Positions 44,957 to 53,209 of a stretch of DNA of 64,000 nt are shown piece by piece (position 1 is the first letter of the stretch; every line of letters begins with the position of its first letter). The DNA is from Lysobacter sp. FW306-1B-D06B (GTDB lineage: Bacteria; Pseudomonadota; Gammaproteobacteria; Xanthomonadales; Xanthomonadaceae): positions 2,480,001 to 2,544,000 of the forward strand of contig NZ_CP151802.1 of assembly GCF_038446665.1 (NCBI RefSeq), in the 5' to 3' direction. Both the position numbers and the translations under genes were made by a program. The notes under the pieces were generated by a model. The model was not told where the DNA came from and did not search any database. It saw only the letters and a program-made list of their open reading frames with translations.

Positions 44957-45745
44957 TCAGGCGATGGGGAAGGTCGCGCGCGTGCGTCCCAGGCGCACAC
45001 CGTCCGGGCCGAAGCCCTGTTCGACGAACGTGATGCGCGCGTCCTCGATCAGCACCACGGAACTGCAGCGCGTGCCGTAACGCTCGCCGCGCACGAACGG
45101 CGGGGAGAGCAGGCGTTCCAGCTCGAGCCCGACGCCGGTGTCGGGCAGCGTGTCGTCCGGTGCGGCCGTGGTGTCGGCGAGGGCGTCGAACAACGGGGAC
45201 AGGGCCGCGTCGTCGGTGGCGCCGTCGAGCGCGGCGGGGCTGGCGAGCCAGCGCTCCAGCGCGCGGGTCGCGTGCCCGCTCTTCGGCCACGGCGCATCGA
45301 ACGCGCCATTGGACATGGCGTGCAGGCCGGGGGCGACAGCGTGCGTCTGGAAGGCCGGGTAATTGCTGGCGAAAGCGAGCTCCTGGCCGTCATAGGCCAG
45401 GGTGTTGAAGCGGCCGTACTCGGCGGCGTGCGGGGCGATGGAGGCGAGGGCCTCCTGTGCGCTGGCGCGGCCGGCGGCGAACCCGCGCACCAGCGCTCCA
45501 CGCGAGCGCGGCATCGTGCCCTCCGGCTGACCGGCCCGCACGTTGGTGACGGCGGCCAGACGCCCGTGCGTGGACGCCATCAGCCAGCCGCCGCCGGCCA
45601 GCAGGTCGCGGCCGCCGTAGACGGTCGAATCGTCCGGGTCGGCGCCCGCCGGCGACGTCGGGCGGGCATGCGCCTCGTCGCGATTGGCGATGAGGGCGAG
45701 CCGATAGCGGGGATGGTGCTTCCAGGAGAGGGCGATCAGGCACAT
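44957..45745 (-). CDS. NRDE (TANGO2-like) family protein
   Basis: A 262-residue protein of the NRDE/TANGO2 family, probably of Ntn-hydrolase fold, function not settled. The start MCLIALSW puts Cys at position 2, the family's likely catalytic residue, and NRDEAHARP and YGGRDLLAGGGWL follow. ATG 45745 is chosen for this reason. It is isolated between the DedA gene and a small unknown gene. Confidence 0.85.
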   Translation of the reverse strand: MCLIALSWKHHPRYRLALIANRDEAHARPTSPAGADPDDSTVYGGRDLLAGGGWLMASTHGRLAAVTNVRAGQPEGTMPRSRGALVRGFAAGRASAQEALASIAPHAAEYGRFNTLAYDGQELAFASNYPAFQTHAVAPGLHAMSNGAFDAPWPKSGHATRALERWLASPAALDGATDDAALSPLFDALADTTAAPDDTLPDTGVGLELERLLSPPFVRGERYGTRCSSVVLIEDARITFVEQGFGPDGVRLGRTRATFPIA

Positions 45746-45938
45746 GCAATCAGCCACATACGGAGAAATCGACAAGAGGAATCATCACCGGGTTCAGCTG
45801 ACCCGGCTGGAGCAGTGTAGGGATAGTCCTACAAAGCCGTAGTGCCCGCGCTGACTGTGACGGGCAGAAAACCTAGGCAGCCTATGAATCCGTCCCCCCA
45901 CGTCCCACAGGACGTCCCCCAGCCGGGAGGAGCCCCTC

Positions 45939-46145
45939 ATGTACCGCGTCGAACTATCTCGCCACGACGGCGGCCTGATGCAACAGCAGATTGCCGAAGC
46001 GTCCGCTGACTACACCAGCGCCGAAGCCGCGCTGGCTGCGGTGTTGCCGCAGGCCAAACGCTGCGCCGAAAAAAGCCAGCAGGCCTTGTGGCTGCGCATC
46101 TACGACGAGCGCTCCCGCGTCGTGTTCGGTACGCTGCTGCCCTGA
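45939..46145 (+). CDS. Small protein of unknown function (68 residues)
   Basis: Short soluble protein beginning MYRVELSRHDGG, with an Ala-rich helix and a C-terminal strand (LWLRIYDERSRVVFG). GGGAGGAG seven bases before the ATG makes it a credible gene. No family recognised. A hairpin and a DUF1579 gene follow within 40 bases, so the two may be co-transcribed. Confidence 0.6.
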   Translation: MYRVELSRHDGGLMQQQIAEASADYTSAEAALAAVLPQAKRCAEKSQQALWLRIYDERSRVVFGTLLP

Positions 46146-46153
46146 GCGGCGGG

Positions 46154-46179
46154 CGTGCTCCCGCCCAACCGGGAGCACG
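46154..46179 (+). promoter_or_regulatory. Hairpin masking the ribosome-binding site of the DUF1579 gene
   Basis: A perfect 10-bp stem (46154-46163 with 46170-46179) and a six-base loop. The 3' arm contains the only Shine-Dalgarno (GGGAG, 46171-46175) for the ATG at 46182. The stem therefore hides it unless opened. Confidence 0.6.
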
Positions 46180-46181
46180 AC

Positions 46182-46691
46182 ATGGGAAAGAAGGAATTCG
46201 AAGCCTCCATCGCCAACGGTGCCCACCGCCGCATGGCGGGGATGATCGGCGAATGGGAAGGGACGTTCCGCCTGTGGTTCCAGCCCGACCACGTCGCATG
46301 CGAGGCGCCGCAGCGCGGCACGATCCGCGGCGTTCTCGATGGCCGCTTCCTGCTGCACGAATACCGCACGCGTTTCGACGAAGAGCCGATCGAAGGGCTG
46401 GCCCTCTACGGCCTGCACCTGGACGACAACGCCTACGAGTCCGCGTGGGTGGAAAGCTTCGGCACCGGAACCAGCATCATGTTCTCCACCGGCCCGGCGA
46501 CGGCGGAGCATTTCAACGTGCTGGGCAGCTACGGCGACGGGCAGGGCGGTCCGCGCTGGGACTGGCGCACCGAGATCGAACAGCCCGATCCCGACCAGCT
46601 CATCATCACCATGACCAACATCTCGCCCCAGGGCGAAGCGGCGCGAGCCGTGGAAGTGCGCTATCGCCGGGTGACGAACGCCGGCGTGTGA
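46182..46691 (+). CDS. DUF1579 family protein
   Basis: A 169-residue protein with the lipocalin-like beta fold of DUF1579 (MIGEWEGTFRLWF, GTIRGVLDGRFLLHEYRTRF, LYGLHLDDNAYESAWV). Function unknown. Start ATG 46182 is used because MGKKEFEAS matches the expected N-terminus; an earlier in-frame start lies inside the hairpin. Translation is probably controlled by that hairpin. Confidence 0.75.
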   Translation: MGKKEFEASIANGAHRRMAGMIGEWEGTFRLWFQPDHVACEAPQRGTIRGVLDGRFLLHEYRTRFDEEPIEGLALYGLHLDDNAYESAWVESFGTGTSIMFSTGPATAEHFNVLGSYGDGQGGPRWDWRTEIEQPDPDQLIITMTNISPQGEAARAVEVRYRRVTNAGV

Positions 46692-46700
46692 GGCGGTCGG

Positions 46701-46925
46701 TCAGACACCCTGTCGGTGCAGCCGCAGCGCGACGCCGTTGGCGACGATGGCGAAGCAGTCCGCATCGATGCGGTCCACCGCGCCGCCGTCGCTGAGGTGA
46801 TACGAACGCAGTCCTTCCACGCGCCGCTGCCCCGCCGCGCTGCGCGTGTCGATGTAGGTGCGGCGCACATGGACGGTGTAGCGATTGCCGGCGTCGTCGT
46901 AGGCGCTGAAGGTCTCGTTCGGCAT
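46701..46925 (-). CDS. Small protein of unknown function (74 residues)
   Basis: Soluble 74-residue protein (MPNETFSAYDDAGNRYTV), with AGGGGAG before the ATG. Strands such as RYTVHVRRTYID and CFAIVANGVALRLH suggest a small beta fold. No family recognised; it ends ten bases from the convergent DUF1579 gene. Confidence 0.6.
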   Translation of the reverse strand: MPNETFSAYDDAGNRYTVHVRRTYIDTRSAAGQRRVEGLRSYHLSDGGAVDRIDADCFAIVANGVALRLHRQGV

Positions 46926-46997
46926 GATCGGCTCCCCTGGGGCGGCCGACACGATCCGGTATCGGCGTCTCGCCGGTTGAGATCGCGCATCGCGCCG

Positions 46998-47669
46998 TCA
47001 GGTCACGATGCGCAATCCCATCTGCCCCAGCGACATCACGATGAACTGCAGCGCCAGCGCGACCTGCAGGATGCCCAGCACCGCGCCGAGGATCTGCAAC
47101 ACGAGCGGGCCGAAGCCGCGCATCACGGTGCGTGCGAACAGCATCGCCAGCAGGTTCAGCGCCATCACCGCGATCGCCAGCCCGAGCACGGACACCGAAC
47201 GCTGCATGTCCGCGCTGATCGCCATCAGCACGATCACGGTAGCCACGCCGTAAGGCGTGACCGCGATGGGGAACACCAGGCGCATCAATTGCGGCTCCGG
47301 CGGCGCGTCGGCGGGTGGCGTCGGCGGCTCGTATTGCGACAAGACCATCTGCAATGCCACCAGCAGGAACACCAGCCCGGCGGCGAGTTGCATCACGGTC
47401 GGCGCGATCTGCCATTTCCGCAGCAGTGACGCGCCCAGGAAGGCGGCCACCAGCACCGCCGCCACCGAGATCGCGAACACTTTCCACGCTATCGCCCGCG
47501 CCTGCGCCGGCGGGAGCGCGCGGGTCTGCATGAAGAACGGGCCGATCAGTTTCAACGGTCCCAGCATGATGAAGAAGAACAGGAAGACCTTCGATGCACT
47601 CAACGTGTAGGTGTGCGACGCGGCGACGGCCGGGGCGGTCTGCAGGAACGTGAGCAGTTCGATGGGCAT
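46998..47669 (-). CDS. MarC family integral membrane protein
   Basis: A 223-residue protein with six transmembrane helices of the MarC (UPF0056) family. Conserved regions are FFIMLGPLKLIGPFF near the N-terminus and VFPIAVTPYGVATVIVLMA in the centre. Its function is not established; the link to multiple antibiotic resistance was withdrawn. It follows the DUF202 gene after ten bases, likely in the same transcript. Confidence 0.88.
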   Translation of the reverse strand: MPIELLTFLQTAPAVAASHTYTLSASKVFLFFFIMLGPLKLIGPFFMQTRALPPAQARAIAWKVFAISVAAVLVAAFLGASLLRKWQIAPTVMQLAAGLVFLLVALQMVLSQYEPPTPPADAPPEPQLMRLVFPIAVTPYGVATVIVLMAISADMQRSVSVLGLAIAVMALNLLAMLFARTVMRGFGPLVLQILGAVLGILQVALALQFIVMSLGQMGLRIVT

Positions 47670-47679
47670 GGTCGAAACC

Positions 47680-48168
47680 TCAGAACAGGAACAACCACAC
47701 GGCCGTCAGCCCGCCCATGACGAGCAGGCCAAAGCTGGCGACGATCGTGCCCTTCTGGCGCGCCACGTACTGGCCTTTCTCGATGTCTTCCCCGACGCGC
47801 CAGTAGCGGTAGATCGACCACACCAGCAGGATCAGCCCCAGCACCACCATCCCGATGCCGGCCTGCCCGCTGTTCTCCAGCAGCGGCCGGGTGCCCTCCG
47901 GCGCCTTGCCTTGCTGGATGAGGTAAATGCTGAAGCGATTGAGCGTGATGCCGAAGCCCACCAGCGACACCGTCGTGCGCAGGTAGCTCAGATGCGTGCG
48001 TTCGTTGGCCAGGTGCGAGCGCAGGTTCGACACCTGCGTGCGATATACCGACAGCCGCGTGCGGTACATCGACAAGGTCGTCGACGACGTGGCCGCATCG
48101 GGCTTGTCCTGGATCTGCGCGGCGAGTTCCGCAGGAAGCGGGGGAGGGGTGGGATCGACGGCACTCAT
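47680..48168 (-). CDS. DUF202 (YidH-type) membrane protein
   Basis: A 162-residue protein. A proline-rich N-terminus is followed by LSMYRTRLSVYRTQVSNLRS and the DUF202 hallmark LANERTHLSYLRTTVSLVGF, then three transmembrane helices. Function unknown. It is the first gene of a pair with marC. Confidence 0.82.
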   Translation of the reverse strand: MSAVDPTPPPLPAELAAQIQDKPDAATSSTTLSMYRTRLSVYRTQVSNLRSHLANERTHLSYLRTTVSLVGFGITLNRFSIYLIQQGKAPEGTRPLLENSGQAGIGMVVLGLILLVWSIYRYWRVGEDIEKGQYVARQKGTIVASFGLLVMGGLTAVWLFLF

Positions 48169-48319
48169 CGGATGCGGCCTCGCGTTTTCGGGAAACGGTG
48201 GACGGCGATTGGTGCGATACCGGGCACGCAGGCGCCGGGCCTGCGAACAATGTCGCGCGGTTCGTTAGTGTGGTGTGAGATGCGAACGGCGATCGGATGC
48301 TGCCTGCCGACCCGAAGAA

Positions 48320-48354
48320 AACGAAAAGGCCAGGTCGTAAGACCTGGCCTTTCG
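48320..48354 (-). terminator. Rho-independent terminator of tRNA-Leu
   Basis: A perfect 12-bp stem (48325-48336 with 48341-48352) and four-base loop, read on the minus strand just after the tRNA and followed there by TTTTCGTTTTC. Confidence 0.82.
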
Positions 48355-48360
48355 AAATCC

Positions 48361-48447
48361 TGGTGCCGGAAGTGGGACTCGAACCCACACGCTTTTAAGG
48401 GCGGCGGATTTTGAGTCCGCTGCGTCTACCGATTCCGCCATTCCGGC
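48361..48447 (-). tRNA. tRNA-Leu (CAA), CCA encoded
   Basis: An 87-base class II tRNA with a long variable arm; acceptor GCCGGAA pairs with TTCCGGC. The anticodon loop CTCAAAA gives anticodon CAA, which reads UUG. CCA is encoded. It is flanked by its own promoter and terminator. No integrated element lies at its 3' end. Confidence 0.95.
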
Positions 48448-48457
48448 GCGGGCGCGC

Positions 48458-48463
48458 AGTATA
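48458..48463 (-). promoter_or_regulatory. -10 element of tRNA-Leu
   Basis: TATACT on the minus strand, ten bases before the mature 5' end. A weak -35 (CTGCCA) lies 17 bases upstream. Confidence 0.55.
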
Positions 48464-48490
48464 GCCGAGGGCGGAGTCGATGGCAGCCGG

Positions 48491-48949
48491 TTAAAGGCCC
48501 AGGCCGCCGTGGCGGGCCATGGCCGCAGCCAGAACGAAGATCGCCGCCAGCAGGAGCAGTTCGAAGCGGACGATGCCGCGCAGCTTGGCGATCTCTGCCG
48601 CGTCCGGCACATAGATGGGGTTGGCCGCCAGCGCCTTGCGCCAGCGCAGGAAACGCACCGTCGGCAGGATCGAGAGCAGGCCGACCAGCAAGAAGGCGCC
48701 CACCTTGGCGTGGAACCAGGGGTTGTGCAGGTAGAAATCGTGGCCCTTGATGCCGAACGCCACGCGCGCGATGCCGACCACGATCAGCAGCATCGCGCAG
48801 ATGCCGTAGCCCATGTCGATGCCGGCCAGACGTTGCAGGACCTGGCGGTCGAGCGTGCCGCGCAGCAGGCTGGCTTCGGCCACCAGCATGGCGATGAGGC
48901 CGAAGACGAGCAGGTGGTGCAGGGAAGCAAGGACGAAATCGATCAGCAC
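48491..48949 (-). CDS. DUF2214 family membrane protein
   Basis: A 152-residue protein with four transmembrane helices of DUF2214 (LASLHHLLVFGLIAMLVAEA, LHNPWFHAKVGAFLLVGLLS). Conserved histidines in the first two helices hint at heme or metal binding, but function is unknown. GTG start at 48949. It stands alone between tRNA-Leu and cysteine dioxygenase. Confidence 0.8.
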   Translation of the reverse strand: MLIDFVLASLHHLLVFGLIAMLVAEASLLRGTLDRQVLQRLAGIDMGYGICAMLLIVVGIARVAFGIKGHDFYLHNPWFHAKVGAFLLVGLLSILPTVRFLRWRKALAANPIYVPDAAEIAKLRGIVRFELLLLAAIFVLAAAMARHGGLGL

Positions 48950-49039
48950 GCGTGGGCGCTCCTGTCGTCGGGAGCGCCCAAGCTACTGCCGCGGGGCGTC
49001 GCGGCCAAGGTGCCGAAGGTCAGGACTGTGGCGCGAGGC

Positions 49040-49636
49040 TCAGTCGACGTCGTCGGTGCACAGCACCTTGGCGACGCGCGAGAACCATTCGCCCTGCTCG
49101 GGCATGAAGGTCGCGCACGATTCCATCGGCGCCTTGTAGATGTGCAGCGACACGGCGACGGCGTCGTCGCTGGCGTTGCGGATCGTGTGGTACTCGTGCG
49201 GCGGGATCAGGCTGCCGGCGCTGCCCGGGCCGGCGTGCATGCCGCCGGTGGCGCGGAAGCGGAAACGCTCGCCTTCGCGTTCGAGCAGTTCGTACTGGGT
49301 GATTTCGAGCTCGCCGTCCCACACGCCTTCCACGCACCACAGGCCGCTGTGGTCGTGCACCGGCGTGCCCTGGCCGGGGCCCCAGGTCATCGCGACCACG
49401 CTGTAGCCGTGCTCGCGGCTGCGATAGAGCTCGCGGCGGGCGTAGTGGTCGGTGATGGGTTCGTGCACGCACTCCGGCAGGCGCACGTCGCGGTCGCGGA
49501 TCATGCTGCACAGCGTGGTGCGCAGCGCGCTGGTGACCGCGTGTTCGTCGCCGTGGCTCACGGCGGCGTCGATGGCGGCGACTAGCTTGTCGTGGCCGGG
49601 GAAGTCGAAGTCGGGAAGCGTGTCGGTGGCGTTCAT
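49040..49636 (-). CDS. Cysteine dioxygenase family protein
   Basis: Non-heme iron cupin that oxidises cysteine to cysteine sulfinate (or a related thiol acid). The 198-residue product has iron ligands His94 and His96 in VHDHSGLWC and a third His (147 or 150) in PPHEYHTI. Cys101 sits five residues after His96, and Tyr167 in HIYKAP follows, matching the Cys93-Tyr157 crosslink pair of mammalian CDO. It lies 46 bases after the MetX-family gene on the same strand, tying it to sulfur amino-acid metabolism. Confidence 0.86.
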   Translation of the reverse strand: MNATDTLPDFDFPGHDKLVAAIDAAVSHGDEHAVTSALRTTLCSMIRDRDVRLPECVHEPITDHYARRELYRSREHGYSVVAMTWGPGQGTPVHDHSGLWCVEGVWDGELEITQYELLEREGERFRFRATGGMHAGPGSAGSLIPPHEYHTIRNASDDAVAVSLHIYKAPMESCATFMPEQGEWFSRVAKVLCTDDVD

Positions 49637-49682
49637 GGGGGCGATTCTATCGCGGCCCCGGCGCGCACTTTCTTGCGTCGCA

Positions 49683-50816
49683 TCAATCCTCGTCGGTACG
49701 CGCGCCCTCCGAGGGCGCCTGCAGTGCGTTCAGGAAGTCCGCGACGGCGGGTCCGAACCGGGCGATGTCCACCAGAAACGCGTCATGCCCCTGCGGCGAG
49801 GGCAGCGGCAGGAAGGTCGCTTCCGTGCCACCGGCACGAAGGCCGTCGGCGATTTCCTCCTGCTGCTGCAACGGGAACAGGATGTCGGTGTGCACGCCGA
49901 TCGCCAGCGCCTTCTCCAGCCGGATGCTGGCCAGCCCGCCGCCGTATTCGCCGATGTCGAACCAGTCCATCGAGCGGCTGAGATAGAGGTAGCAGTTGGG
50001 GTCGAACCGGCGCACGAAACGGCGCGCGTGGCCTTCCAGATAGCTTTCGACCTCGAACTCCAGTCCGAACGGATCTTCGTCCGCGCGATCGGAATCCAGC
50101 CGCACGCGGCCGAAGCGGCCGTCCCACTCCAGCGCGGAGCGGTAAGTGATCACGCCCAGCTTGCGCGCCATGCGCATGCCCGATTCGGGGTAGTGCGCGT
50201 CGTCGTACTGGCCGTGGTTCCAGTTCGGGTCCAGGCGGATCGCCTCGCGTTGCAGCGAGCGGATCGCGATGGAGAACGGCAATGCCTTCGCCGCGCCGGA
50301 AATGTTGATGTGGTTGCGCGCCAGGCCCGGATGCCGCAGCAGGAACGCCAGCGCGGTCATGCCGCCCATCGAATTGCCGATGAGGCAGGCCAGATGCTCG
50401 ATGCCCAGGCCGCGCACGAGGTGCGCCGAGGCGTCGGCGCCGTCTTCCACCGACAGGTCGGGGAAGTCGAGGCGATACAGGTCGCCTGTGATCGGGTTGA
50501 TCGACGCCGGACCCGTGGAACCCTTGCAACTGCCCAGCGAATTCACGCAGATCACGAACCAGCGGTCGCTGTCGATCGGCTTGCCGGGGCCGATCATCGC
50601 TTCCCACCATCCGGCTTCCGGATTGGCTTCGTTGCTGGCCGCGTGCGCATCGGGCGAGAGACCGGTGACGATGAGCACTGCGTTGTCGCGCGCGGCGTTG
50701 AGCGTGCCCCAGGTTTCGAAAGCCACGCGCGCGCCCTGCAGTTCGCCGCCGCGTTTCATCGGGAACGGGGAGGGCAGGTCGAACCAGCGGGTGCCGGGGG
50801 GGATGAATTCGGTCAT
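49683..50816 (-). CDS. metX: MetX-family O-acyltransferase (homoserine or serine O-succinyltransferase)
   Basis: Alpha/beta-hydrolase acyltransferase of 377 residues that activates homoserine for methionine synthesis or serine for cysteine synthesis. Catalytic Ser149 in GNSMGGM, His in PQGHDAF and Asp in HTDILFP are visible. Overall sequence (MTEFIPPGTRWFDLPSPF, VNSLGSCKGSTGPASINP) is closest to the Xanthomonas group known as serine O-succinyltransferase, so serine and cysteine may be the true pathway. ATG at 50816 follows a TAAGCT element by six bases. Confidence 0.88.
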   Translation of the reverse strand: MTEFIPPGTRWFDLPSPFPMKRGGELQGARVAFETWGTLNAARDNAVLIVTGLSPDAHAASNEANPEAGWWEAMIGPGKPIDSDRWFVICVNSLGSCKGSTGPASINPITGDLYRLDFPDLSVEDGADASAHLVRGLGIEHLACLIGNSMGGMTALAFLLRHPGLARNHINISGAAKALPFSIAIRSLQREAIRLDPNWNHGQYDDAHYPESGMRMARKLGVITYRSALEWDGRFGRVRLDSDRADEDPFGLEFEVESYLEGHARRFVRRFDPNCYLYLSRSMDWFDIGEYGGGLASIRLEKALAIGVHTDILFPLQQQEEIADGLRAGGTEATFLPLPSPQGHDAFLVDIARFGPAVADFLNALQAPSEGARTDED

Positions 50817-50822
50817 GGGACA

Positions 50823-50828
50823 AGCTTA
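50823..50828 (-). promoter_or_regulatory. -10-like TAAGCT six bases before the metX start
   Basis: On the minus strand TAAGCT, TGTCCC, ATG. Leaderless-type spacing as at 36871 and 43452. No riboswitch fold is seen upstream. Confidence 0.35.
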
Positions 50829-50938
50829 ACGGGCAGGGCGCGGATCGGCATCGGTGGAGATGGAGGTCGAGCGTTCCACGTGCGGGAACCTTCGAGGTTC
50901 TGTGAGCCCTGTCGGGACTCACCCAATCCGCGTCATGG

Positions 50939-51143
50939 CGTCATCCCCGCGAAGGCGGGGATCCAACTGTGAAGGCATCACGCGCTTCGGAAAGCGGAGC
51001 GCCCGCGGAGCCTTGGAGAGTGCCGCCCTTCGGCGGCCCGAAAGCCCCCGCCTTCGCGGGAATGACGGCTCCTGCACAGACGTCCACTGCACGGAGTGCT
51101 CCGCCGACCTCACCCAGCCGCTCTCCCATCGGGAGAGGGGCTG
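50939..51143. repeat. Family-A pair and family-C element between metX and ccmI
   Basis: Family-A element 50939-50983 (with CCAACTGTGAAGGCATCACG) faces 51041-51067; a family-C palindrome follows at 51108-51143. With an imperfect stem at 50902-50922 they fill the 331-base gap between metX and ccmI. The left element matches 24695-24738 closely over about 45 bases. No gene seen. Confidence 0.8.
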
Positions 51144-51147
51144 AACA

Positions 51148-52167
51148 TCAAGGACGAACCTGATCGATCACCAGTTCGATCGCGCCGGACTTGCCCGACG
51201 GCTTCGCCTTCGCTTCCAGATCGCCCGGCTGCGGCATCGCATTACCGCTGGCCGAGATGCGCGCGAGCACTTCGACCTGATCCAGCTGCGAGAGCTTCAT
51301 CGTCGGCATCGGGCTGTCGCCGTCGTCGAGCATGACTTCACGCGGGAAATCCGTCGCCGGCAGCTTCTCGACGGCAACCGGCATCGGCGGGCCGCCGGCC
51401 TGGCGCGCGATCACGAACAGGCTCGCGTTCGCCGGCACCTTCGCAGCCAGTTCGGGCGCGATGGTTACCTTCACGGTGAGGCCGCCCTGTGCGGGCGCCG
51501 ACGCAGCAGGCGTCGCCGACGGCGGCAGCGGCGACAGTCCGGCCTCGGCGCGCGCGGCGTCGATCTGCGCGCGCAGCGGTGCCGCGGCCGCCGCATCGAC
51601 GACGGCGAGCAGCGGCTCCCAGGTCTTCGCCGCTTCGGCCGGTTGCGCGGCCTGACGCTGCGCGATGCCGAGGAACCAGCGCGCGCGCTGATGCATGGGT
51701 TGAAGTTCGATCGCCTGGCGCAGCATCGCTACGCCCTGCGCGTCGAAACGGCGCTCCGGCGCGGCGAGGGCGCGCATCTCGGCGGCTTCGGCCAGCAGGT
51801 CCGGATCGTCCGGCACCAGCTTCACCGCACGCGCGAGCGCGTCGGCGGCCTTGGCGGCATTGCCTTCGGCGACATACGCGCGGCCGAGCAGGCGCCAGCC
51901 TTCGACCTGGTTCGGATCGCGCTTGAGTTCGGCTTCCAGTTGCGCGATGGCGTCGGCCAGCGTCTCGGGCGCGCGACGCTGCGCGAAGTCCAGCGCAGTG
52001 GGCGTACCGACGGCGAGGTAGGCCAGCGCCGTCGCCAGCGTCAGCCCCACGATGACCGCGACGCCTGCGACGCGGCGCGTGCGCCACAGCGGTCGCAGCA
52101 CGTAGGTGAGCGTCAGCACGGCCAGCACCAGGCCGGCGATCACGAAACCCCACATCGCACCGCTCAT
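51148..52167 (-). CDS. ccmI: Cytochrome c maturation protein CcmI (TPR)
   Basis: Apocytochrome c chaperone in the inner membrane. The 339-residue product has two N-terminal transmembrane helices (VIAGLVLAVLTLTYVL and AVIVGLTLATALAYLAVG), then three or four TPR repeats (about 90-225, LIAQLEAELKRDPNQVEGW-like) and a C-terminal beta domain in the periplasm. The ATG at 52167 shares one base with the ccmH stop (TGATG). Last gene of the ccm operon. Confidence 0.9.
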   Translation of the reverse strand: MSGAMWGFVIAGLVLAVLTLTYVLRPLWRTRRVAGVAVIVGLTLATALAYLAVGTPTALDFAQRRAPETLADAIAQLEAELKRDPNQVEGWRLLGRAYVAEGNAAKAADALARAVKLVPDDPDLLAEAAEMRALAAPERRFDAQGVAMLRQAIELQPMHQRARWFLGIAQRQAAQPAEAAKTWEPLLAVVDAAAAAPLRAQIDAARAEAGLSPLPPSATPAASAPAQGGLTVKVTIAPELAAKVPANASLFVIARQAGGPPMPVAVEKLPATDFPREVMLDDGDSPMPTMKLSQLDQVEVLARISASGNAMPQPGDLEAKAKPSGKSGAIELVIDQVRP

Positions 52168-52616
52168 CACCACTCCTGCTCTTCGTTGCGTTCGTCGGGC
52201 GTCGTCGTTGCCGAGCGGCGCGAGCGGTGGCGAACCGCGCCGGCCACGATGAAGCCGCCCGCCAGCAGGACCACCGCCGGGCCGAACCACAGCAGCCACG
52301 TCTTGCTTTCCACCTGCGGGCGGTACAGCACGAATTCGCCGTAACGCGCCACCAGGAAGTCCTTGATCTCCGCGTCGCTCTTGCCCTGGCGCATCAGCTG
52401 GAGCACTTCGCGACGCAGGTCCACCGCGATCTGCGCGTTGGAATCGGCCAGCGACTGGTTCTGGCACATCACGCAGCGCAGTTCGCTGACCAGCGCGTGG
52501 AAGCGCTTTTCTTCCGTCGAGCCGGTGAAGGTGAGCGGCGAGGCGTCGGTGGCGACCTGCGCGAGCGCGGAGCCGGTGCCCAGCATGAGCGCGAAGGCGA
52601 GCAGCAGCGCGCGCAT
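52167..52616 (-). CDS. ccmH: Cytochrome c maturation protein CcmH
   Basis: Thiol oxidoreductase that reduces apocytochrome c cysteines. The 149-residue product has a cleavable signal (to LAQVATD), the redox motif LRCVMCQNQSLADSNA with its Cys pair, and one C-terminal transmembrane helix (LLWFGPAVVLLAGGFIVAG). Both ends overlap neighbours by one base (TGATG), so translation is coupled through the operon. Confidence 0.95.
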   Translation of the reverse strand: MRALLLAFALMLGTGSALAQVATDASPLTFTGSTEEKRFHALVSELRCVMCQNQSLADSNAQIAVDLRREVLQLMRQGKSDAEIKDFLVARYGEFVLYRPQVESKTWLLWFGPAVVLLAGGFIVAGAVRHRSRRSATTTPDERNEEQEW

Positions 52617-53209
52617 CACAGCGGCTTGCCCGCGTCGAGCCGCGCGATCTGCGGCAGCAGCTCGTTTTGGATCACCGCGTCGGTAAGCGGGCCGACGTAC
52701 TTCCAGCGGATTGTGCCGCCGGCATCGACCAGGAAGGTCTCCGGCGCGCCGTAGATGCCCCAGTCGATCGCGGCCTTGCCCTCGTAGTCGGTGAGGACCA
52801 TGAAATACGGATTGCCGAACTGTTCCAGCCAGCGCATCGCGTCGGCGTGCTCGTCCTTCCAGTTGAAGCCGACCACGCGCAGGCGCTTGGTCTCGGCGAA
52901 ACGCGTGAGCACCGGGTGCTCGTCGCGGCAGGCCGGGCACCAGCTGCCCCAGACGTTGAGCAGATACGGCGCGCCGCGCAGGTCCTTGTCGGTGACCAGG
53001 CGGCCGGGTTCGTGCAGCACCGGCAGGCGGAACGCGGGCGCGGGCTTGCCGATCAGTGGCGAGGGCAGGGCCTCGCGGTTCGGATTGCGGCTGAGCATCA
53101 CGCCGGCGAAGAGCAGCACGCCGAGCGCGGCGACGATCACCAGCGGAATCCAGCGCATCGTCGAAGAGCGGTTGCGCGTTGCGTCGCTGTTGGGCGGGGA
53201 TTCGCTCAT
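52616..53209 (-). CDS. ccmG: Thiol:disulfide interchange protein DsbE/CcmG
   Basis: Periplasmic thioredoxin-like protein anchored by one helix (IPLVIVAALGVLLFAGVML) that passes electrons to apocytochrome c or CcmH. The active site is WGSWCPACRDEH, and GAPETFLVD the cis-Pro region. Length 197 residues. ATG 53209 overlaps the ccmF stop by one base; a GTG at 53212 is also in frame. Confidence 0.95.
   Translation of the reverse strand: MSESPPNSDATRNRSSTMRWIPLVIVAALGVLLFAGVMLSRNPNREALPSPLIGKPAPAFRLPVLHEPGRLVTDKDLRGAPYLLNVWGSWCPACRDEHPVLTRFAETKRLRVVGFNWKDEHADAMRWLEQFGNPYFMVLTDYEGKAAIDWGIYGAPETFLVDAGGTIRWKYVGPLTDAVIQNELLPQIARLDAGKPL

Noticed and set aside
45817..45832. GTAGG-N6-CCTAC palindrome before the 68-residue gene as an operator
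   Set aside because: Only five base pairs per arm and no second copy in the window; could be chance.
48361..48447. Integration site of a mobile element at tRNA-Leu
   Set aside because: The tRNA is followed by its own terminator and then by normal chromosomal genes; no attachment repeat or integrase seen.
50817..50938. SAM-type riboswitch before the metX gene
   Set aside because: No multi-stem junction or conserved core can be drawn, and a leaderless-type -10 sits six bases before the ATG.
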